Shown here: positions 1 to 6,399 of the stretch, in pieces
Numbering within the stretch: the first letter of the stretch is position 1
Layout: each line of letters starts with the position of its first letter
Origin: an uncultured Thiotrichaceae bacterium
Lineage (GTDB): Bacteria; Pseudomonadota; Gammaproteobacteria; Thiotrichales; Thiotrichaceae
Direction of reading: 5' to 3'
Assembly (NCBI GenBank): GCA_902727945.1
Contig: CACVAV010000066.1
Coordinates: 1-9,310 of the forward strand
Length of the DNA: 9,310 nt
The notes under the pieces: generated by a model
What the model saw: the letters and a program-made list of their open reading frames with translations, nothing else
Told to the model about the DNA's origin: nothing
Database searches by the model: none
Position numbers and translations under genes: made by a program

Positions 1-376
1 TACCTTTAAATACCCAGTTTTTACCTTCCGCTTCAGACAAAGCATCATAATCAAGAATCGTTTCCCACTGCGGCTCATCAGTGAGATAACTCTCCAGCGT
101 TGTGGTGCGCCAGATACCCCGGACGTGAGTTTCATCCTGCCAGAAATTATGCACTTTGCCGTCGCGACAACGGGCATAAGGGATCTTTTCTTTCGCATTG
201 ACGATGGCTAAAGCTTGCGCTTCCATATCACTGAAGCGCGGGTCTGCTTTCAGACGCTCAACAGACGATTTGTTCCAGCCCCGCACCTTATCCAAAGCGC
301 TTTCGCTCAATACTTCCTCAAGGTAAAGGTGTTGTTCTAAAGCAGCGTCGTTATGCGTTAAGTCCGTGTTAGCCAT
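1..376 (-). CDS. Prolyl oligopeptidase family serine peptidase (S9), N-terminal part, cut by the window edge
   Basis: About 125 N-terminal residues of a prolyl-oligopeptidase-type peptidase, which cleaves short peptides, usually after proline, in the cytosol. The start ATG at 374-376 (complement) has an AAGGA ribosome site about 9 nt upstream. Family landmarks are visible: YLEEVLSE near residues 18-25, an ME-LAIVNAKEKIPYAR stretch, the hallmark NFWQDETHVRGIWRTTTLESY (roughly residues 78-98), and ETILDYDAL followed by EGKNWVFKG at the edge. These belong to the Peptidase_S9 N-terminal beta-propeller domain. The catalytic Ser-Asp-His domain lies beyond the window, so activity cannot be judged. 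There is no signal peptide. The visible part is intact. The assignment rests on motif recognition and is secure at family level. Confidence 0.9.
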   Translation of the reverse strand, partial: MANTDLTHNDAALEQHLYLEEVLSESALDKVRGWNKSSVERLKADPRFSDMEAQALAIVNAKEKIPYARCRDGKVHNFWQDETHVRGIWRTTTLESYLTDEPQWETILDYDALSEAEGKNWVFKG

Positions 377-415
377 GAGTGGAGTCCTTTTATTTGAATG
401 TATGGATGTGCTGAA

Positions 416-571
416 TTATACACTGCTACTCGCTGCCAACTTAATACTGAGTGCCACGAATAGTGTGCCAACTGCCCGATCCAGCCAGATACTGATTTTC
501 CTGCTATTGCGGACTTTTTCGATCAGTTTTGGAGCCGCCAGCACATAAGCCACTTCAACGACAATCGCGAC
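416..571 (-). pseudogene. LysE/RhtB-family amino-acid exporter, 3'-terminal remnant
   Basis: A minus-strand frame of about 52 codons ending in TAA at 416-418 reads AYVLAAPKL, then a basic stretch, then IWLDRAVGTLFVALSIKLA. This is the last transmembrane segment and C-terminus of LysE/RhtB translocators, inner-membrane exporters normally of about 200 residues. Going upstream, the homology stops at an in-frame stop codon (572-574), and the DNA beyond reads as the promoter region of the toxin-antitoxin pair. About three quarters of the gene is missing and the fragment has no start. It lies 40 bp upstream of the peptidase gene on the same strand. I infer that arrival of the toxin-antitoxin segment, or a deletion, removed the 5' part. 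Family call fairly sure; non-function very likely. Confidence 0.75.
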
Positions 572-606
572 TTATAGCGGAAATAAACCCCAATACCCTC
601 TTTAGT

Positions 607-635
607 TTTACAAGGCTTACCATATGGTTTATTAT
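607..635 (+). promoter_or_regulatory. Sigma70-type promoter of the toxin-antitoxin pair with palindromic operator candidate
   Basis: TTTACA (607-612) and TATTAT (630-635), each one mismatch from consensus, are separated by exactly 17 nt. Transcription would begin near 641-643, at the toxin ATG. The spacer contains a perfect 10-bp palindrome, ACCATATGGT (619-628), placed where a bound repressor would block polymerase. Autoregulation by the winged-helix antitoxin is inferred, not shown. Confidence 0.6.
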
Positions 636-642
636 GCCATAC

Positions 643-936
643 ATGAGTAAAGCTAAACTGATAGTGAGTCGTAAAACCCGTTATGACGATGGTGCAATAA
701 GAGAAATGGTGGTGTGGGAACTACCTGAACCCGTGTTGGGCAGTGAGCATTCATACAAGTATCGTTTCTTCTACGGGAAAGACGGCGAACGCATTGTCGG
801 CTACGATAATGAAAGGGGAAAAGGAGATCATAAACACATCAGAGATGTTGAATACTCCTATGTTTTTGTCGGTATAAAACAGCTACTCAGCGACTTTTAC
901 GATGATGTTCAGGAGGCAAGGAATGATGAAAAATAA
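643..936 (+). CDS. tumE: TumE-family toxin of a type II toxin-antitoxin system
   Basis: A 97-residue protein beginning MSKAKLIVSRK, with the family landmarks RYDDG (13-17), a VWELPEPV-like strand, YKYRFFYG (38-45) and the strongly conserved YDNERGKGDHKHI (54-66). TumE proteins (DUF6516) are small toxins encoded with a helix-turn-helix antitoxin and are thought to act like RelE-type toxins; the target here is unknown. The frame is open upstream to 529, but ATG 634 lies inside the -10 box and ATG 643 matches the usual family N-terminus. No Shine-Dalgarno sequence precedes it, which fits a leaderless transcript from the promoter at 607-635. The end overlaps the antitoxin start by 14 nt, implying translational coupling. 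The gene looks intact. Toxin first, antitoxin second is the reverse of the commoner type II order. Confidence 0.8.
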   Translation: MSKAKLIVSRKTRYDDGAIREMVVWELPEPVLGSEHSYKYRFFYGKDGERIVGYDNERGKGDHKHIRDVEYSYVFVGIKQLLSDFYDDVQEARNDEK

Positions 937-1279
937 TACTCTGGTAATAAAAATAGGCGATATAGACGATGATTTCGATGATGTGCTTAAAGCATGGGAA
1001 GGGGGTCAGTCAGCCACTCCTTTGAATCAACTCAGCTTTGAATCTATGCCTGGTTTTCTTAGTTATCTGACACCCAAAAGATGGGAGTTGCTGACTGCTC
1101 TCAGAAAACATGGCCACCTTAGCATCAGAAAGCTCGCAGGTTTATTAAAGCGGGATTATAAAAATACCCATTCTGATGTAAAAGCGTTGATTGAGGTGGG
1201 TTTGATCGAAAAGGATGCTGATGGTTTAGTGTTTGTACCCTGGGATAATGTTGAGACACATTTGCAGTTGGCAGCATAA
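923..1279 (+). CDS. Winged helix-turn-helix antitoxin (HVO_A0114-like, TumA-type partner)
   Basis: A 118-residue protein. ATG 923 was chosen over ATG 902 because a perfect AGGAGG (911-916) lies 6 nt before it; ATG 926 is also possible. The N-terminus is very acidic (GDIDDDFDDV, about 12-21), as expected of a segment that could wrap a basic toxin. The C-terminal half (about residues 50-108) is a winged helix: TPKRWELLTAL, then LSIRKLAGLLKRDYKNTHSDVKALIEVGLI. This matches the HVO_A0114-type DNA-binding family often found beside TumE toxins. It should neutralise the toxin and repress the shared promoter, possibly at the ACCATATGGT palindrome. It overlaps the toxin gene by 14 nt. No terminator is obvious downstream. 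Confidence 0.75.
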   Translation: MMKNNTLVIKIGDIDDDFDDVLKAWEGGQSATPLNQLSFESMPGFLSYLTPKRWELLTALRKHGHLSIRKLAGLLKRDYKNTHSDVKALIEVGLIEKDADGLVFVPWDNVETHLQLAA

Positions 1280-1387
1280 AAGATAAGCCGCGCTGAAGTA
1301 ACATAATTAATGTGCGCCTTGATATAGATGTTATCTCATTAATCAATGGCTCATGGCCAGCTTGACACGCAGGGTATTATCATCGAT

Positions 1388-1442
1388 TTATCCCTTACTT
1401 TGTGACAATAAGTACCGAAATTATCCCTTACTTTGTGACAAT
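1388..1442. repeat. Two 22-bp direct repeats, possible solo end of an IS21-type element
   Basis: The same 22 bp, containing CCCTTACTTTGTGACA, occurs at 1388-1409 and 1421-1442, perfectly, with a 33-bp period and an unrelated 11-nt spacer. Read on the minus strand the outermost copy begins TGTCACAAAG, directly at the point where homology to the following pseudogene starts (about 1443). IS21-family elements have TG...CA ends and several direct repeats inside each end, so a left-over IS21 end is a reasonable reading. No istA or istB coding remains toward 1280. Iterons or a regulatory repeat are the alternatives. Confidence 0.45.
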
Positions 1443-1444
1443 GA

Positions 1445-2077
1445 CTTCAGGCCGCCGCGATGTTGAACCGGATTCCATTACCGGCCATCGCAAATGACAA
1501 ACTATTAAAACTGTTCCACCGTTATGCGCTCATTGGCGGCATGCCGTTATTGCAGCGTTTATATCCGGTGACCGATACGCAGTTGCCTCTCATACCGAAC
1601 CAGAAAAAATCACCGAAACTTCAGCTACTGGGCACCGGATTGATGAATTATTTTGCCGGGCTACAAACGGAGGTGTTTGGTACCACTGATTTGAATGCGG
1701 TTTATGGTGGCAGAGTGGTTGAGCATTTGGTGGGGCAGGAATTATATGCCAGTCAGGCGTCGATGTTGTTCAAACTGCATTTCTGGGTCAGGGAGAAGAA
1801 ACAGTAGAATGCTGAGGTTGATTTCGTATTGCCGTATGGTAATAAGGTGATTCCGGTTGAGGTGAAGTCGGGTGCTACCGGACGTTTGCGGTCGTTACAT
1901 CAGTTTATTGATCGGGCGGATCATGGGGTGGCGGTGCGTTTGTATGCGGGGAAGTTGTCGGTTGAGGAGGCAGTGACGTTGGCGGGTAAGGAGTATCGGT
2001 TGTTGAATTTGCCTTATTATCTGGCGAGTCGGATTGAGGGGTATTTGGATTGGGTTTTAGAATCTACAGGTAGTTAA
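1445..2077 (+). pseudogene. DUF4143-type AAA ATPase, degraded remnant
   Basis: Remnant of the large AAA-fold ATPase/DUF4143 family, whose members are normally about 400 residues with an N-terminal P-loop ATPase. Only C-terminal parts remain: LLKLFHRYALIGGMP, then KKSPKLQLLGTGLMNYFAGL, VFGTTDLNAVYGGRVVEHLVGQEL, FWVREKKQ, and after an in-frame TAG (1805-1807) NAEVDFVLPYGNKVIPVEVKSG. The last stretch carries the D...EVK pattern of a PD-(D/E)XK nuclease-like domain. The final part (RSLHQFIDRADHGVAVRLYAG...) continues in the same frame to TAA at 2075-2077. Three lesions are visible: loss of the 5' end including the P-loop, at the repeat boundary; an internal in-frame loss of very roughly 75 residues between GGMP and LYPVTDTQ; and the amber codon, probably from TCG. 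Not functional as a full protein. Confidence 0.85.
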
Positions 2078-2216
2078 CTTACCCTATGAATTATAGCCAC
2101 TCTCAACAGCCGAATGAATTCTACCGGCTAAAGAAAGCTTTTTTCAAAAAAATTAGTTGGTTATCAATCAATTTAGCTGTAGGATTTTTGATCGATATAC
2201 GACTATGAAATAGTAG
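2078..2216. other. AT-rich spacer with one doubtful 40-codon ORF
   Basis: Between the DUF4143 pseudogene and the next reading frame. The only possible gene is an ORF at 2086-2208 (+) that starts MNYSHSQQPNEFYRLKK and has a hydrophobic end (WLSINLAVGFLIDI). It has no clear ribosome site and no recognised family. I see no RNA gene or repeat here. Confidence 0.35.
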
Positions 2217-2537
2217 GGTGTCGGTCTTGGTGGATTTCTGCATTACAGAGAACGGGAAACCCTGAGAGAAGCCTTGAAAGCCCCCATTCCTCCTCAATTC
2301 CGAGGCTTCAACATCTACATTTTAGGTAAAATGCAGATATTAGAAGGGCAATGTTACTCTTTAATTTATGCATTACTAGGGAATGAAGAGACTGAGAAAA
2401 TCTAAGCACGCCCTGCTCAGGGTGACAAAGGTAAGCACTTTCGTAGCATTCTGTTTAATGGTGATATTTTAAAGCCTTTTGCATTGAAAATGCTTGATAA
2501 AGCCAAATACTTAGCATCTTTGATGCTATCGAAGTGA
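2217..2537 (+). pseudogene. Unrecognised ORF interrupted by one in-frame TAA
   Basis: One frame reads as protein across 107 codons except for a single TAA at 2403-2405. The first part contains FLHYRERETLREALKAP, PPQFRGFNIYILGKMQ and SLIYALLGNEETEKI. The second part, after the stop, contains DKGKHFRSILFNGDILKPFA and LDKAKYLASLMLSK, ending in TGA at 2535-2537. Residue composition is protein-like on both sides of the stop. No convincing start is visible: double TAG (2211-2216) precedes it and no ATG with a ribosome site lies near the beginning, so the 5' end may also be lost. It ends 10 bp before the ATG of the Ntn-hydrolase-like gene, whose ribosome site overlaps its stop, so the two were probably an operon. 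I do not recognise the family. It could also be two short genes or a chance frame. Confidence 0.45.
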
Positions 2538-2547
2538 GGGGTACAGG

Positions 2548-3399
2548 ATGACTCTAGTTGTTGTACGGAAGACTAACAGGGGAATATTTTCATTTTCAGA
2601 CACCAAATTAACTCTTCAAGAGGATTCAAGGTTATCTAACCCTTATTTAGAATCATCTCTTAAATCTCATATTCTAATTCCAGATATCAGCTTTCATTAC
2701 GCAGGAAATTCTGCATTGGCACAAGAAGCATTAGATGAAATAAATATTGATTTTAGCGAAAGACAAAGCGCTAGTTTAGGTAGAATAGTATCGATTTTAT
2801 TTTCTAATGTTGGCAAGGGGGAAAATGAATATCCAAATAATGGGGTAAGTTACATAATTTCATCTTTGTCTGAAAATAAAATATTAGTGATAGATGAAAG
2901 AGGAATTAGCGAATGTGAGAAAGAAGCTGCCATAGGGGATGTTTCAGAGAATGGAGCTTATAAATTTTACTGTGATAAATTTTCTGAAATTCTTGATTTC
3001 TTGACAAAAAATCAAGAACCTGAATATAGTTATTTGAATGAATGTTCAGCTATGAGTAAAGCTTTTCATAGAGTTATAGAAAATAGAAATTTTACTACAG
3101 TGGATGGTTTTGCAGTTCAGCTAATGCCAGAAAAAGGATGCTTTTTCTATACACCGAGTATAAATCTTCACTCTGGGCCGATAGACACACCAATGACTCC
3201 TGGTGTTTCAGTGTCGCCAGATTTCACAAGAGTTGATAACGGTTCATTTACTTTCAATACCTTGCAAAGCGAGCCGTGTGCTCCTAATGCGGTATTCGGT
3301 GTACATTTTGTTACTGGTGATTTAGCGGTTATTTGGGAAGCAGGGAGAAAAATTTCTCCTAATCTTGTGAAAAATTACTCATCTTACTTTTCTCAGTAA
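2548..3399 (+). CDS. Proteasome/HslV-like Ntn-hydrolase candidate, hypothetical protein
   Basis: A 283-residue protein without signal peptide or membrane segment. GAGGGG (2536-2541) lies 6 nt before ATG 2548, which fixes the start. The N-terminus MTLVVVRKTNRGIFSFSDTKLTL has the order of landmarks seen in HslV and proteasome beta subunits: Thr2, which becomes the N-terminal residue after Met removal; Asp18, in the place of Asp17; Lys39, in the place of Lys33; then a strand ending HYAGN (50-54), like GFAGG. Further on, ILVIDERGISECEKEAAIGD (112-131) parallels the family's D-x-x-G...AIGSGG strand-turn-strand, with Asp131 where HslV has Ser. It is longer than HslV (about 175 residues), with an extra C-terminal region of unknown role. 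The gene is markedly AT-rich compared with its neighbours, suggesting transfer. No ATPase partner is nearby. The fold call is an inference from motifs; substrate unknown. Confidence 0.6.
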   Translation: MTLVVVRKTNRGIFSFSDTKLTLQEDSRLSNPYLESSLKSHILIPDISFHYAGNSALAQEALDEINIDFSERQSASLGRIVSILFSNVGKGENEYPNNGVSYIISSLSENKILVIDERGISECEKEAAIGDVSENGAYKFYCDKFSEILDFLTKNQEPEYSYLNECSAMSKAFHRVIENRNFTTVDGFAVQLMPEKGCFFYTPSINLHSGPIDTPMTPGVSVSPDFTRVDNGSFTFNTLQSEPCAPNAVFGVHFVTGDLAVIWEAGRKISPNLVKNYSSYFSQ

Positions 3400-3430
3400 A
3401 CAGTTTGTTAGGAAAGTGTTTACTATCTAT

Positions 3431-3464
3431 CAATATCTGCACATCAGCAGTTTTGCAGATATTG
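3431..3464. repeat. Perfect 10-bp inverted repeat (stem-loop) downstream of the Ntn-hydrolase-like gene
   Basis: CAATATCTGC (3431-3440) and its exact complement GCAGATATTG (3455-3464) enclose a 14-nt loop, 31 bp after the stop of the preceding gene. There is no T-run after it, so it is not a classical intrinsic terminator. It could protect the 3' end of the message, act as an attachment or recombination site, or mark an element border. Confidence 0.4.
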
Positions 3465-3597
3465 AGCAATACAGAGGCTAGTGAAAATAGGGCTTCCAGC
3501 GGATCGGTTGGAAGTTCCCCGTATACTAAAATGCAGAAATACACTGAGAAAATCAGTCAAGTCAGCCACTCTGCCCAGAATCTAGCCCTGAAAACCG

Positions 3598-3623
3598 ACT
3601 ACGAAAACGTTCGTTTTCATAGT
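3598..3623. terminator. Strong hairpin between converging genes, possible bidirectional terminator
   Basis: ACTA-C-GAAAACG / CGTTTTC-A-TAGT pairs over 11 bp with one mismatch and a TT loop. It lies between the plus-strand Ntn-hydrolase-like gene and the end of the minus-strand operon (stop at 3683-3685). The flanks contain short T-rich or A-rich tracts but no long U-run on either strand, so termination is only a reasonable guess. I see no gene in 3400-3682. Confidence 0.35.
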
Positions 3624-3682
3624 TGATAATCGGCTAATTAAATTTAGGATTTACATTGATTAGTTGTAGTCACACCACCCGC

Positions 3683-4105
3683 CTAAACCACCACATCCCG
3701 AGACTTCACCACCCGAACACCATTAATCTTCCAAACCCCATCCCCCTGCTGCTGCATTTCATAAAGCACCTGATACCTCCCATACTTCTGATCAACAAAG
3801 GAAGCTGTCTGGAAAATCTTATCGGGCACAACCCTGACGCCCCCAAGCTCATAAGACTGAGGACGATAAATCATCGGATATGAGCGCCTGACCATCTCCA
3901 TAAAATAGCCCGGACTGTCAAAATGTAATTGAATTGAGGGTGAAGCATGAGAAAACGCACGATCCTCATCATCCTTGGCGAAAGCATCAAGCTGGTCAGA
4001 AATCACGGCAGCAATCGCTTCATCACGCTCCGCATCATCCGCGAAAAGCGTGACCGGTAGTGCGATCAGCACGATAAACAAAGCCCGTAAGACACATTTA
4101 ATCAT
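3683..4105 (-). CDS. Exported DUF4864 domain protein
   Basis: A 140-residue protein with a clear signal peptide: a basic start, the hydrophobic run VLRALFIVLIALPVTLFA (about 5-22), and likely cleavage after LFA. The mature part carries the DUF4864 pattern: AVISDQLDAFAKDDEDRAFSHASPSIQ, FMEMVRRSYPMIYRPQSYELG, then a beta-rich end with RYQVLYEMQQQGDGVWKINGVRVV. The fold is thought to be related to small alpha+beta SnoaL/NTF2-like domains; no catalytic role is known. ATG 4105 was chosen because TGAGG lies 6 nt upstream; an upstream in-frame ATG (4120) lacks a good site and would add residues before the signal peptide. It is the last gene of a three-gene minus-strand operon, 44 nt after the large exported protein, and probably works with it in the periplasm. 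Confidence 0.8.
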   Translation of the reverse strand: MIKCVLRALFIVLIALPVTLFADDAERDEAIAAVISDQLDAFAKDDEDRAFSHASPSIQLHFDSPGYFMEMVRRSYPMIYRPQSYELGGVRVVPDKIFQTASFVDQKYGRYQVLYEMQQQGDGVWKINGVRVVKSRDVVV

Positions 4106-4149
4106 AATAAACCTCATCATTTCCGACAGCTCCCGAGCTGATTCCGGCC

Positions 4150-6399
4150 TCACTCCGAATGAAAATACCGGTAATCCGCGCACTGACTAATCACCTGCCG
4201 GAAATAATCAGTATCCTCATAAGCCTTCAGCTTACCAAAATACTTACCCAGCCCCTGTGCTTTCTGCTGCATAACGGTGTCTTTATACGGTGATCCGTAA
4301 ACGGGTAAGTTACCATAACCTTTAGTACTGGGATCAATGCCCTTGCTATACGATTCAACCTGCTCAATCTTAGCCAGTGCATACAAAGTTTTCGCGGTCA
4401 GATCACGATCATCACTGTGTTTAAGCGCCAACTCGTAATAATTCCGCGCCCGATCCAGATCAATCTGGCCGCCCGCCCAATTCGTTGTCTGGCGATAATA
4501 ACGCAAGACCATCGGTGAGTTACCAAACCAACTCATATTGTAATGCAAGGTGCCTAACAGATAATAAGCCGCCGCATCTTTTGGATTAGCCTTCACCTGT
4601 TTTTGCAAGGTTAATAAAGTTTCCATTACCTGCTTAAGCGTTTTGCCTGTACCTAACTTACGGTTATTACCACTCACCGAGGTATTAAACGGATTATAAA
4701 CCGTACGCCAGACCTGCTCAGGTGTTTGTGGCGGTGCAGCCTGTAAAGCGGCCAACGCCTTTTCCGGCAAGTCAGCCGCCAGGTATTTACGGGCAATCGC
4801 TTCATCCAACGAATAATCACCACTGGTTTCACGCATGCGCTTCATCATCTGCTGTAATAGCTGACTATGTTGACTGCCATCTTCTTTCAGCAGCTTCTTA
4901 AAATCACGCAACTCCACCACCAGCATATTATCCAGATTCACTCCACCCCGATTTTTAGCAGCATACGTTTTGGCTGGATGCCAATCTGCTTTGTGTTTCA
5001 GGTACAGCGGCTCCAACTTGATATAGGTGTAATCCATAATATTGAGTTTAAAATCGCCGCGATTATCACCATAGTCATCCCCGACACGATACAGCGGCAT
5101 CAACTCCTCCAGATAAGCTGAAATCTTTTCCTCCGCAGGTGCATCAACTGCTGTCAGGTTGTCCAGATAAACAAAATACTCCAGCGGTTTAGTCGCAGCG
5201 AGCCGTTCTTCATTCTCATATTCCGCCTGAAAATCATGCACCGCTTGCACGCTCACCGGTTGCTGCTGTAACAACTTCAGGTACAGGACAGCAAAGTCAC
5301 TCAGAAACAGATCCTTACGCTTTTTATCAGCCCTGATGGTGTCCACAATGTCATTAAGCTCAGCCAGGTAGCTAATGCGGCGTTGTTTAGATTGTTTGAG
5401 CAACTTCGGCTCATTACGGTTATCAGCAATCAGTAACTCATAGTCAATAGTCGTTACGCCCTGCCACCACGGCCCCCCGGACATTGACAGCAAATCTTTG
5501 CCAAACTGCACATATTCCAGCTCACGCACTAAGGCCTCATCCACCCATTGCGAATCCGGCGCTAGCTGATAAATAGCCTGCAACTCCTGTAATGAGTTCG
5601 CCTTGGTTTTCAGGCTACGGACAAAATGCATCAGTGCCTTTTCATCATCATCCTGACACAAAGCCAATAAAGCCTGCCACTCAGCATCAGTTTTAATCAC
5701 AAAGTTAACTTGTGCTTCCAGCCGCTTGGTCCGGCTATCCTGGAAAATCCGCGCGAAACGATAAGCCGCCGCTGCACGCTTGCCATTACGCTGCAAAGCA
5801 CCGGCATACAAAGCATCAATCCAGTGGCTAATCTCAGCTTCCGGCTGCTGCCGTTCTTTTTGATACTGCGCATACAGCGTTTCAACCTTGTCATATTGCC
5901 CAGAATAATGCGCCAGCCGCAGTATCAGGAACACATAACGCTGCCGCAGAAAGTCACTGCTGGTGTCCGCTAATGCTGACTGCAGTTTTTCGATAGCCGG
6001 ATTATAGGGCTGCTTGTCTTTTGGCGGTCGCGTCACCAAGGCTTCCTGCGCCCGCACAGCACTCAGGTAATTTTTAATTTCCGGCGCTAAATCATCCGGT
6101 ACCAGCCCCTCGTAAACAATCTTTTGACTGTCTTCAGGACTGCGCTGAAGAAACTCGCTCCATGCCTGAACATTGAATTTCTTTCGCTCGGTGATTTCAT
6201 TGTAATCTTCGGAATGATAAGTGCCGGAATGATGGCTGCTGCGCTTATACGCCCGCCGCGACGTTAACGACGACGGCAGTATATTGAATCCTTTATCGAC
6301 ATAAAAAGGGCTGTAATAATCACCGCCTCCGGCCAGCAAATGACCCGGCAATAACAGCCAGCTAATCAAACAGAATAGATAAACCTTGCAATGCTTCAT
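4150..6399 (-). CDS. Large exported TPR-like protein of unknown function
   Basis: A 749-residue protein. The frame is open further upstream to 6573, but ATG 6399 starts a convincing signal peptide (MKHCKVYLFCLISWLLLPGHLLAG), so I use it; an AAGG lies about 10 nt before. The mature N-terminus, GGGDYYSPFYVDKGF, recalls hypothetical proteins beginning G-x-D-YY-SFF that I associate mainly with Bacteroidetes. The rest is largely helical and rich in Ala, Gln, Leu and Tyr. A TPR-like segment near residues 585-690 contains NPKDAAAYYLLGTLHYNMSW and DRARNYYELALKHSDDRDL. No catalytic motif is evident, so a scaffold or binding role is more likely than an enzyme. Its start overlaps the end of the preceding gene by 38 nt, which indicates coupled translation. 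No family name is assigned. Confidence 0.75.
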   Translation of the reverse strand: MKHCKVYLFCLISWLLLPGHLLAGGGDYYSPFYVDKGFNILPSSLTSRRAYKRSSHHSGTYHSEDYNEITERKKFNVQAWSEFLQRSPEDSQKIVYEGLVPDDLAPEIKNYLSAVRAQEALVTRPPKDKQPYNPAIEKLQSALADTSSDFLRQRYVFLILRLAHYSGQYDKVETLYAQYQKERQQPEAEISHWIDALYAGALQRNGKRAAAAYRFARIFQDSRTKRLEAQVNFVIKTDAEWQALLALCQDDDEKALMHFVRSLKTKANSLQELQAIYQLAPDSQWVDEALVRELEYVQFGKDLLSMSGGPWWQGVTTIDYELLIADNRNEPKLLKQSKQRRISYLAELNDIVDTIRADKKRKDLFLSDFAVLYLKLLQQQPVSVQAVHDFQAEYENEERLAATKPLEYFVYLDNLTAVDAPAEEKISAYLEELMPLYRVGDDYGDNRGDFKLNIMDYTYIKLEPLYLKHKADWHPAKTYAAKNRGGVNLDNMLVVELRDFKKLLKEDGSQHSQLLQQMMKRMRETSGDYSLDEAIARKYLAADLPEKALAALQAAPPQTPEQVWRTVYNPFNTSVSGNNRKLGTGKTLKQVMETLLTLQKQVKANPKDAAAYYLLGTLHYNMSWFGNSPMVLRYYRQTTNWAGGQIDLDRARNYYELALKHSDDRDLTAKTLYALAKIEQVESYSKGIDPSTKGYGNLPVYGSPYKDTVMQQKAQGLGKYFGKLKAYEDTDYFRQVISQCADYRYFHSE

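Noticed and set aside
529..642. Longer toxin reading frame starting upstream of ATG 643
   Set aside because: It would run through the promoter and the -10 box, and the extra residues are not like the TumE N-terminus.
1125..1346. Minus-strand ORF opposite the antitoxin end
   Set aside because: Antisense shadow of the antitoxin gene with no protein-like features of its own.
1388..1442. CRISPR array
   Set aside because: Only two repeat units with an 11-nt spacer and no cas genes.
2086..2208. 40-codon ORF with a hydrophobic end, faintly like a transporter fragment
   Set aside because: No ribosome site and too short for a reliable match; kept only as a note in the spacer entry.
3405..3626. 73-codon plus-strand ORF after the Ntn-hydrolase-like gene
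   Set aside because: No ribosome site, no recognised motif, and it contains both inverted repeats; most likely a chance frame.
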